Of a stretch of DNA of 64,000 nt, positions 55,413-64,000 are shown one piece after another (the first letter of the stretch is position 1; every line of letters starts with the position of its first letter). Source of the DNA: Pollenia angustigena (lineage: Eukaryota; Arthropoda; Insecta; Diptera; Polleniidae); assembly GCA_930367215.1 (NCBI GenBank), contig OV884058.1:203068208-203132207 (forward strand), written 5' to 3'. The notes below the pieces were generated by a model. It was not told the DNA's origin, ran no database searches, and saw only the letters and a list, made by a program, of their open reading frames with translations. Both the position numbers and the translations under genes were made by a program.

Positions 55413-56658
55413 CCCTTATGTGAGTGACAAAAAAAAAACACCTTTAACAGAGTTACAGGGTACCCTGGTACCACATACAATAAATACGAACATTTTACAA
55501 TTACAATATATATATAAGAAAATTCATTTAACAAAATGTAAAATATAAGTTTTTGCAATGTCTAACATAAACACGAATCGGGGGATTTCCCTTTGGCTTT
55601 ATGATTGATCGACAAATACATCTACTTGCTACTGCTTTCATACATTACTATGTTCATACATGAATAAGTTCGGTGAGCGCAAGAAGAAGGTAAAGTTCAA
55701 TAACAACATTCTAAACAAGCATGCTTAGATTCCATAGATACAAATGATATATAAAACGAATGTGAACATATTCTGAAAATGTGCGATATAATATCAGAAG
55801 CATCCGATGCAAAACATATGGGATAAATAGAGGACAACGAGGATTCATATGATTCTGACGGGAGTGAAGAAACAACTGAAGTCCATGGAAAGGATGGTTC
55901 TCATTGACGTCCTGAGCGCTCTCCGGAATACCAATACATCAACAGAAGTTACGGCAACGCAAAGGTCCTGATCCTGGCTTAAATATAGGAGCACCTAAGG
56001 ACGTATTTAAAACTTAATTATCCAGCGATATAATTTTGCGTGAAAGTAATAGTAATTTCAGAGTTGTCGGCAGTTGCTCTATATGCCAAAAAAAAAAAAA
56101 AAAAAAAATAGAAAAACTCGGAGGGCGTGCGCAAGTTGTATCGAACATTCAATTCACCGCCCTCTGTGTGAATCCTTCTTCCAAGGATCTCAGTACACTA
56201 TTTTTTTTTTGTTTTTTCTGATTTGTTCTATAGTGAAGTGTATATAATTTCTATTTTTTGTGTTTTCTTCAAGCCTTTTGTTTGAATAAACAATATAAAC
56301 GATATATGTACATATATGTACAACATAACTAATACTGTCTTTTTATTTTCATTCATGTGAAAAGCTTTTAAGCTGATATTCATTACAATAAATTAAATTA
56401 TACTAAAAAATAAATGTTATTTTAAATATTTTCGTTAAGGTACCCGGGTACCCTGTCACTCCGTTAAGGGTGCAAAATATAAATTGACCCACAGAACCCT
56501 TTCAAATTAAGAAACTAAGCTAATGTTTACTTAAATATATTTAAAACACAATAATAAGAGTTCTCAAGAGGTTCCACTCCCTTAAGAAACTTCAAACAAA
56601 CAAAAAATGCAATTAAAGATTAAAAAGTTACCCGGGTACCCTGTCACTCACATAAGGG
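55413..56658. mobile_element. piggyBac-like element 3 (perfect 16-bp TIR, TTAA TSD)
   Basis: CCCTTATGTGAGTGAC and the exact inverse GTCACTCACATAAGGG, flanked by TTAA at 55409-55412 and 56659-56662. Subterminal GGGTACCCTGGTACC (about 55458) and ACCCGGGTACCCTGTCACTC occur at both 56629 and (with variant) 56441; the second is an internal partial duplicate of the right end. Inside, an acidic stretch DNEDSYDSDGSEETTEV (about 55830-55880) and a Cys-rich piece (GSCSICQKK, then in another frame CASCIEHSIHRPLC) at 56060-56170 resemble the N- and C-terminal parts of piggyBac transposases. The catalytic middle is deleted. Confidence 0.88.
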
Positions 56659-57177
56659 TTAATAAAAACTTTATTTTTCATCAGATTTTTTTCAAATTAC
56701 GCTTCAAATGTTGGTAATTAAATATACTACTTGGTTAAGAAATAAAACATTCCAGATGTTTAATATAACGTAGAAAAAAAACGAAATGAAAATGAAAAAT
56801 TTTGAAAAAAACGTAAAAAATAGGCAATTTTTGTACTTTGAGGTGCCATAACTCAGCCATATCTTATCAGATAGCAATTTTCTTATCGATCAGATTTTTC
56901 GGTTGGGCTCCACAAGGGTTTGAGTGGGACCATACACCGAAAACACACAAAAGTACCGTTATCTAAAAACGGTACTTAGGAAAAAAATACAGCGTTTTTC
57001 GTGTTCAGGAGGTCCCAATTAACTTATCTAGGCATGTTCTAAAACGTTTCTTTCTTTACATTGGTAAAGAAATAATAAAACAAACATTGTTAGCAACGAC
57101 CGCACCACGAGCTTGTGCGTGTATTGCGTATATGTTTTGTTTGTGTAAAATTATTTTTCTGGTTTTTTGTTTTTTTT

Positions 57178-57485
57178 TTCGTATGTGTATTTTGTTTTTG
57201 TAAAAAATATTTGGTTTTTTTTCCCACCCAAAAGGGACGAACATAAATGACCTGAACCGAACACAATGAAATTTGTGGTTTAAAAAAAACGAACGAAATT
57301 AAATGTTCTCATCTTTTGTTGAGTTTGATAAGAACAGTATTATTTTTTTGTTCGAAAGGTGACAGACAAGGAAACGTTATTTTTTTAATAATTTTCTACA
57401 CAAACACTTTTGGCGTTTGCGATTTCCACAAATCTACCGAACCGAACACTAAGGAGCGATATTAAGTGTTTATATTCGAACACTG
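57178..57485. mobile_element. hAT MITE family CAGTGTTCGAAAA, copy 3 (truncated)
   Basis: The right end GTGTTTATATTCGAACACTG and interior blocks (GTGTATTTTGTTTTTGTAAA, CACAAATCTACCGAACCGAA) match copies 1 and 2. The left end is missing, and the 62-codon minus-strand frame over it is an artefact. Confidence 0.75.
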
Positions 57486-58854
57486 ATTAAATAACAAAAA
57501 AACCAACAACTGGGGATTTTATGGCATTGAAATTAGAGGCAATCGTGGTTTTCTGCTTATATTTCGGTCATTTATGAAACGATATGGCTTATATCTCGGT
57601 CATTTATGAAACGATCTGGCTGATATTCAATAGCAAACTTAAACAGAGTATATGTGACATAAATATATAACAACATAGTCCCCACCAATTTTTGGATCCT
57701 TGGGAACCCCATTTCAACATACAAATGGACAGACGGACAGACAGACTTTAAATCAACTTCGCTACTCATAAGGACTTAGAATATACATATATACTTTATA
57801 AGGTAGAAATTACAAGGGAATAAAAAGCGTCATGATTTTCATTTTCTCTTTTTTATCCATAAGCCCAACATTTGCTTGCGTGTTTCTTTTTTTAAAATTT
57901 CCAAATTCTGTTTCTTGTTTTTTTTCACTCAACAAACATTTTGCTGGGATACTTTACATTTGAAACTTATTGATTTTGAACAAACAATTTTTGAAATATG
58001 TTCTTAAATGATAAAAAAAAAATTACCATAATATTATTAATGGTAATTTTGAAAACTTTAATCTGTCATTAGTTCTTATATTTTGTGTGTGTGTGTTTTA
58101 TTATTTCAATACCTAATAATTTTTCACTTAGCCATTGTCTTGAAGTCATTTTCTGTTAAATAGCGCCTACTTCAAATTTTTCTTTAAGACATTTTATAAA
58201 GTTTCGCGAACGAATGGGCGTCTAATAGTTGGTTTTCTTTTTAAAGGTGTTGCTAACAACAGCCGGCAGTTGCAGTTAGAATAATAAATTTTTTACAGAG
58301 TCATGCTTTGGAATTAAGCAGTGTGTTTAGTAGTAACTTTTATTAGAAATTTTTAAATTTTTTTTTCAGTTTATTTATTTTTCATGATTGAGACTGTTAC
58401 AACTTTTATTGAATGTAAAAAAAATCTTTATAAAACAGGGTTTAAAATAAAAACTTAAAATTAAAAAAGGTACTTTGGAACAAGTAAGTGTGCTATATTT
58501 GGCAGTGCCGAATCTTTAATACCCTTCACCGCGAGTTCGAATATTTCAGAAGTGCTGTCATGTGGTTTCTATATAATTTAAGCCAATCTTTATAAAACCT
58601 GACTTCAACTTATTCTAATTCGTTGGCTTATTGAAATCGTGATTGGGATCCGAAATATTATTAGGCGTTTTAAATTGATTTTCAGGAGGGGATTTTATAT
58701 TAGAGCTAACGACAATTATTAATCCTTTCATTATAAAAATCGGTGATTTCTTGCATATAAAAAATCCTAATTAAGACAAAATTTTAATAAAGTAATACAA
58801 ACCTATGAAAAATTATGGACCGATAATCACAAGAATACATTTCTAGCCGTACAA
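57486..58854. other. Dispersed module pieces; no gene
   Basis: 57540-57800 and 58480-58620 carry the module with GACAGACGGACAGACAGAC and GTGCCGAATCTTTAATACCC. A GT microsatellite lies at about 58086-58098. The rest is AT-rich. Confidence 0.5.
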
Positions 58855-59500
58855 GGCTAAATTGGACCACAATAACACAATATTATGGCCCATGACGAAA
58901 TGACGAAAATATGGTACTTTTGGTTCTCTTTCTCTTTTGGTACTTTTCTTCTTTTCGTAGTTTTGCTATAGAGATAGCATACTGCCCAGATTAAAATATA
59001 GGGTACTTTTTAAGAAGTAAAAATGGTACTTTTGCTCTTTATGATACATTTTTTTTTATAAAAATTGCATCTGGTCCAGATTAAAACAAGGGGTGCTCTT
59101 TAAGGGGTAAAACCCGTATATAATTGGTCGTGTTTCTGTTTTCGACAAATTTCGTATAAACAGATTTAAGCCTACATTTACACGTAGTGGTCTATCTGGA
59201 GCCCTTAAATAAGATAAAGCTGAAACTTTTGGTATTCTTTAAATTTTTATACTTTTTTCTTTTCGAAAATTCGTAAGAGATAGCAAATGTCCTGGATTAA
59301 AATAAAATGTAATTTTTAAAAAAGTAAAAAGGGGAGAAAATTGGTACTTTTGGTTCTATTTTTTTATAAGCTTGGTTTACAGATTGCAGTTGATCCAGAT
59401 ATAAATACTCTTTAAGGGACAAAAAAAGGGATACAATCTGTACTTTTTTCTCTTTTCGATAAATTTGGTAAGTGGCCCTAATATAAATATTTAGCTGAGT
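58855..59500. repeat. Degenerate tandem repeat with GGTACTTTT motifs
   Basis: About five loose units of 110-150 bp contain GGTACTTTTGGTTCTCTTTC, GAGATAGCATACTGCC and CCAGATTAAAATATAGGGTA, each with many substitutions. No coding. Confidence 0.65.
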
Positions 59501-59901
59501 GTCGGTTGCTTAACCCATTAATGCCCGAGCCATGATCCCGTTGAGTTATAATGACGAAACTTTTAAAATTTTATTGTTTATACCGAAATAAGAAAGAAAA
59601 CAAATTTTGGACAAATCGGATACGTGGGAGCCCAGATAACCCCCGTTGCGAAAACGCAACGTTGGGCCTTAACGATATACAAATTAAGCGCATTTGCAAA
59701 CATTTTAAATTAAAATTTTTTATTCACGTCTTTAGGAAAAAAAAAAAAATTAAAAAAGATATTCATATACATTTCATTTTTAATTCAATTATGATATGTT
59801 CCAAAGCACTTTGGGTGCATTTCTCACGTTTGTATATGATTGGTCCATTATTTACCATAGGCCCCATATAAAGCCCATTCTCGAAAAACACTTTAGAAGT
59901 A

Positions 59902-60833
59902 CACTGAAAGAAAAATGCTTCATATATTTAATGAATCATTTTCATAAAAAAGTTTTCCTTGGTTAAATGAAAATTTTCATTGTCTAAATGGAATTTCATA
60001 GGTTTGATGAAGTATTTTCGTTAAAATCGCTTCATTAGATTTCGTAATTACGTTAAAAATTTTCATTGGATATATGAAAACTTAAGTTTGTCCAAGTTAA
60101 ACAAAAAATTTTAATTGGGAACTTAAAAAAACAATATACAAACATAACTATATTCATAAATTAATACAAAATTATAGTTTCCTTAAAAAAATGTTTAATT
60201 GTTATTTAAAAAATGTAAGATTTAATAACTTCATACATCTAATGTTACATGTATGCCATTAAATTTATGAAATCAAAAATTTTTTTTATAAAAGCAACAT
60301 ATTTCAATAATTGCCTTCATAAATTTAAATTTTCATTATGACAATAAAAATGTCATTATAGTAATGAAACAAAAACTTTCAATCCACTTTCAATCAACGT
60401 TGTTATTGTTATTATGGACAATTTAATCTCATATTTACGGTCTTAATTGAGAAAAAAACATAGTTTTTTTATACAAAAACTACACTGCCCCGGTAGACTA
60501 GCTGGTAGTGAGCTAGTCTATCAGCACCGAGGTTACATGTTCGAATCCCACCAGAGACAGAAAAAAAAAAAAATAAAATAAAGTAAAATAAAATAAGAAA
60601 AAAGAAAAAAAAATAAATAAAAAAAAAAATAAAAAAAAAAAAAATTTTTACTTTATTGAAAGTATTCATCCAATGAATAATATTCATGGATCTAATGTAA
60701 TGTTTCATTAAGTCCTTTTAATGAAATAGGTTTCATTGATCCAACGAAGCGCTGCATAGGTTCCTTTATAATGCAATTTTTCTTGGGATTAATGTCAAAA
60801 TTCGTTAGTATTGCGAAGAAAATTCTTTCAGTG
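59902..60833. mobile_element. TA-flanked TIR element B (CACTGAAAGAA family) with tRNA-like cassette
   Basis: CACTGAAAGAAAAATGCTTC at the left and (reverse complement) CACTGAAAGAATTTTCTTCG at the right, with TA at 59900-59901 and 60834-60835. The first 520 bases match 46910-47432 of element D closely. The cassette at 60420-60645 is shared with elements C and D. Inserted in a copy of the dispersed module. The 79-codon minus frame at 60469-60708 runs through the cassette and its A-rich tail and is not a gene. Confidence 0.85.
60484..60560 (+). repeat. tRNA-like sequence, copy B
   Basis: GCCCCGGTAGACTAGCTGGT, AGTGAGCTAGTCTATCAGCA, CCGAGGTTACATGTTCGAAT and CCCACCAGAGACAG. The A-box-like TAGACTAGCTGG and B-box-like TGTTCGAATCC are close to the polymerase III consensus. 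TAGACTAGCT and AGCTAGTCTA form a perfect 10-bp hairpin. An A-rich tail follows. Confidence 0.65.
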
Positions 60834-61021
60834 TATAACACCATAACAAAAAATTCTATTGTAATAAATTTTGTTCTGTCACGGTTTTATAATGACTAGA
60901 AATTACACTGTCAACTTTCGTAAAGATCGGTTCATAATTTACCACAGGTCCAATATAATGCCCACTCTGTCAGTGGATGGTATCAAATATTTGGCATAGC
61001 CGAATATAGCACTCTTACTGG

Positions 61022-61879
61022 TTTTTCTTTAATATCCTGGGAGAGGATAATTTCACATTAATTGTTCGATTTTCTCTTATTGTACCTATTGAAGAACCCT
61101 GGGGGAAATTTGTGTCAATTGTTCCAACAGTTTGGTCCTGGGATTTGTGAAAATAGAACAAGGAGAACTTATCATCTAACTGGTATATTAAGAACAAAAA
61201 GGATAAAAACTAATGAATTACAGTACATTCTTTACCGATGGTGTGACACTTTTTTTTGGGACTTTCTCAAATTCTAGTTCTGGGGACTTGTTTTATTGAC
61301 ATAATACTACATTGTATCGAAATAAACTAACATTGTTATAACTAACACTAAACACGTTCATTGAGAATATATGTTAGACTGGTCAAATAGTGTCAATTGA
61401 CCATTGACAACCCCATGTTAAAGTGATATTTCTTATCTTATCACTAAAGACCTATCACCTATTTTCCTTTAGGAAAATAACACACTTTGGGCATAAGAAA
61501 AAAAAAAGAAATTGTCATAGAGAATTTACCTACTGCGAAATATCCTGCATTTAAAAAATTGGCCATTAGTTTGAAAAAGGTGAAAAAATTATCGAAAATT
61601 TCAAAACACATAAATAACAACAACTTATAATTAACATACATACATGTTTTTATTATGCTGTTTTAAATAGCAAGTGATTGTATAAATATGTTTGTATTTA
61701 AAAATTGTATGTAATTTGTATATCGTTTAGGCCCAGTGTTGCGTTTTCGCATCACGGATATATACAATCATAAAAAAAGTCTCAAATGTCTACGATGATT
61801 GGATTTTTCAGTAGAAATAATAATGTTCGTATGTTAGCTATCTTCTTCAGAAGTTTCAGATATATATATTATATATTAC
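61022..61879. other. No gene recognised (inside piggyBac-like element 5)
   Basis: AT-rich sequence between the nested TA element and the hAT; short frames only. ATATAT run at about 61860-61876. Confidence 0.5.
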
Positions 61880-62782
61880 TAGGGATGCGATTTCCATGCA
61901 AATGCATGTTTTTTGTCGATAGTCTATGAACGATGTCGACAAATTATCTTTCCGAATCATTAAATTTGCGTTAAAATGGCATCGATTTGTTTTTGCATAT
62001 TGTTGCATATTTTGGTGAAAATACATATTTTTGCATATTTAGGTTTTAAATGCATATTTTTGCATATTTTGACATTTTTTCTTAAAAAAAATTTTTAAAT
62101 ACACAAAAAAAAACTTTTCAAAACGTTTTTAATAATCAATAAATTCTTTTGGAGCTTTGCCTTAAATAGAAGATTTTCAAGATTTCGACAAAAGATGCTT
62201 CTATTTTAAACCGATGCAGCATATTACATCATTAAGACTTCCAATGGGTTACAAATTACTTGCTTTGCACATGGGTTATACTGCGTTGCAGAGAATTTAG
62301 AAGCCAATTCGATTAAATTGCAATTTTTAATTAAATGTATCCCTTGATTCACCTTCCACTGCAGCCAGTAGTAGCAAAATTGGGGCCTGGCTAGATGCTT
62401 CAGAATTCTATTCAAAAAAACTTCGATTAATTTAAGAATGTTTGAAGAACCGATGATTGTGCAATTAAAAAAAGGAAAAGAAATATTAAATTTAAATAAC
62501 ACCAGAAGTCAATTAGCATTTGTATTTTCCAATTACGGATATATTGGTGAAACAATTACTAATTAGGAGGGATTTAGTTTACTTAATTTAAAATTAACAA
62601 TGTGGATGGAAGAATAGCACGACAAATTAAAAAAAAAAAAAAATCCAAAAAGTTTTGCAAAAAAAAATGTGTTTAAGTTTTTAGCGCATATTTTTGTATT
62701 TTTTAGTGCATATATTGGATTTTTTAGTGCATATTTTATGCGCATATTTTCGATTTTTTAGTGCATGAAAATCTCATCCCTA
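61880..62782. mobile_element. hAT element with GCATAT subterminal repeats and 8-bp TSD
   Basis: Ends TAGGGATGCGATTTCCATGC and (reverse complement) TAGGGATGAGATTTTCATGC. A perfect TSD TATATTAC lies at 61872-61879 and 62783-62790. GCATAT occurs five times near the left end (about 61997-62070) and four times near the right (about 62680-62745). 903 bp, internally deleted. Confidence 0.92.
62212..62560 (+). pseudogene. hAT transposase fragment
   Basis: The plus strand reads TSNGLQITCFAHGLYCVAEN followed by LEANSIKLQFLIKCIP. This matches the hAT 'HVTCLAHxLHRVAE' block around the conserved C-X2-H motif. A later frame (ASSSKIGAWLDASEFYSKKL) and GKEILNLNN may be its continuation. Stops and frame changes throughout. 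Confidence 0.7.
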
Positions 62783-63023
62783 TATATTACTTTATTTTTT
62801 TTAACTTTTTCCAAAAGTACCCAAAAAACAGGAAAAATTCAAAATTTAAATTAAAAATTTTTATAAAAAAAACTTTTGTATGATACAAATCCAAAAACAG
62901 GTCGATTAGATATTAAGTTAAATTTTATTTCACTGTGCTTTATAACAATATCATGTAACAACAAAATGCCTGAGGGGAGGTTTAAGTGAACGTTGCGAAA
63001 ACGCAACGCAGGGCCTTAATGGG

Positions 63024-64000
63024 TTATGCTATGTTCACATTTTGATTTTTAAAAGCGTTTAAGCAAAATGTTGATTTAGCTAATCAAAGCCGTTCACATT
63101 ACATTTGAGATGATTAAGATGACAGATGATTAAGAAAAAACACACACACAAGCACACAAAAAAACAACAAACAAATTTAAATTTCTTTCAAGTATTAAAA
63201 ATGGATAAAAACACTTTTATAAAGTTATCAGAAGATTATTTTAATAATTTTAATGATGTAATTGTGAAAATTTATGAATTATTTAAGAAAAAAAAAATAA
63301 AAACATTAAGCAGCCATCTTGGCCGGTTGTACACGATCATGTTGGCGATCAGCGTTGCCAGAAGATTTGGAAGGAAAATCTTCTTTTGGTGAAAAAAAAA
63401 TCTTATTTTGAAGAGAAAAATCTTGAAATTTTTTATAACAAAGGCAAAAAAGTAAAAATTATAAATTTTTTAAAAGAAACTACTTTTATTATGGAAACTA
63501 CATATATAAATTAAAATACGTAATTGCGGTATTTAAACAAAATGAAATTGTAGGTTTAAAATTGTGTTTTAGTTATATTTTCCAAAAAAATACATTTAAA
63601 ATGCACTTAATTTCAAATAAATAAGAACGTAAAAAAGTCCATCTATGTATATAAAGAAGTTTCATCGAAAGAAATTAAATTTTTATATTAGAGATGTATA
63701 CATTTTGGGCAAAAAAAATTTTGGTTTGGGAGCTATGAAGCCAATACATCATATGAAATATTGAGGGTTCTCAATTTAATATTATATTTTTTGATAACGT
63801 TGTTATATCAAAGGCATTTTGAGAAAATTGCCTAAATATATTCCTAATGAATTGTTATTAAAATAATGTTGGTACACGTTTAAACGTTAAACTTTATTTA
63901 CAAATTATCATAAACAGGGAATGTGGTATTTTCAAACCAAAAGCTTCATAACCCTTAACTGTAACTTTTTACCACTCGTATTGGTCTAGGCAGACCACAA
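63024..64000. other. No gene recognised
   Basis: AT-rich. The 88-codon frame at 63126-63392 starts in a CA/AC-rich stretch, contains MDKNTFIKLSEDYFNNFNDV and ends in a lower-AT patch. I recognise no family, and the second half reads like non-coding DNA. Confidence 0.45.

Larger units (their letters stand above)
54483..57037. mobile_element. Outer TIR element with about 150-bp TIRs, carrying two insertions
   Basis: ACATGCCTAGATAAGTTAAT at the left and its exact inverse at the right begin TIRs of about 150 bp. The arms stay well over 90% alike through GGGACCTCCTGAA, CGAAAAACGCTGTA, CCTAAGTACCGTTTTT and GGACCATACACCGAAAA. They also share GGCTCCACAAGGGTTTGAGT (given here as it reads at the right arm). 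Without its two insertions it is about 580 bp, mostly TIR. TSD not recognised. Confidence 0.8.
59514..63023. mobile_element. piggyBac-like element 5 (TTAA/TTAT), with two nested elements
   Basis: Ends CCCATTAATGCCCGAG and (reverse complement) CCCATTAAGGCCCTGC; TTAA at 59510-59513 and TTAT (one change) at 63024-63027. A subterminal motif TTGCGAAAACGCAACG with GGGCCTTAA occurs at 59647-59676 and at 62993-63018. A diverged form (GTTGCGTTTTCGCATCACG) lies near 61738. CCCATTAA ends are shared with piggyBac-like element 1. No transposase recognised. Confidence 0.75.

Noticed and set aside
63126..63392. 88-codon frame as a possible gene start
   Set aside because: Begins in a CA repeat, and no upstream promoter or splice continuation could be supported. 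Family unknown.
1..64000. CRISPR array, operons, bacterial-type genes
   Set aside because: No direct repeats with regular unique spacers and no prokaryotic gene structure. The tandem repeats lack spacers and the window is clearly insect nuclear DNA.

Overview
This window looks like intergenic DNA from a dipteran, most probably a calyptrate (muscoid) fly. It is AT-rich and contains one short insect cuticle-type gene. The rest is dense with decayed transposons: hAT, piggyBac, mariner, Helitron, RNase H-bearing non-LTR retrotransposons, foldback elements and MITEs. The species cannot be fixed from the sequence. Nearly all long reading frames are low-complexity artefacts or pieces of dead transposases.

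Layout. 0-0.5 kb: relics of a non-LTR reverse transcriptase and a mariner transposase. 2.4-5.1 kb: two 5'-truncated non-LTR retrotransposons, one with an intact 11-bp target-site duplication (TSD). 7.9-8.5 kb: a tandem repeat whose sister locus lies inverted at 38.5-39.3 kb. 9.5-10.1 kb: a TA-flanked inverted-repeat element. 11.5-14.4 kb: a purine-rich hexanucleotide array that has taken two hAT insertions with 8-bp TSDs and a probable third MITE. 15.9-19.4 kb: a terminal-inverted-repeat (TIR) element containing a hAT, followed by a Helitron. 19.6-25.2 kb: a four-level nest, with a hAT relic split by a second hAT, itself split by a piggyBac-like element that contains mariner sequence. 25.6-31.8 kb: more hexamer array, split by a 1.45-kb foldback element with a 9-bp TSD. 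33-35 kb: tandem and dispersed repeats.

The only credible host gene is at 35.6-36.4 kb: TATA box, two coding exons, signal peptide, His-rich secreted protein, poly(A) signals. It resembles the small retinin-like/low-complexity cuticular proteins of flies. A degenerate tandem repeat lies downstream.

36.7-64 kb holds hAT MITEs with perfect TSDs, foldback elements, three copies of a tRNA-like cassette carried by two different TIR families, a broken piggyBac transposase, a triple-nested TIR/piggyBac cluster (54.5-57.0 kb) and a TTAA-flanked piggyBac-like element (59.5-63.0 kb) containing a TA element and a hAT.

The most interesting points are: (1) hAT elements each carry their own clustered subterminal motif, one being eight copies of TATCGATA, the binding site of the hAT-derived fly factor DREF; (2) the tRNA-like cassette shared by unrelated TIR families, with one mosaic copy; (3) the foldback elements with GC-rich palindromic cores; (4) nested insertions whose order can be read to the base because reading frames and TSDs rejoin exactly. 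Boundaries come from reading the sequence by eye; those with TSDs are reliable to a base, the others are approximate.
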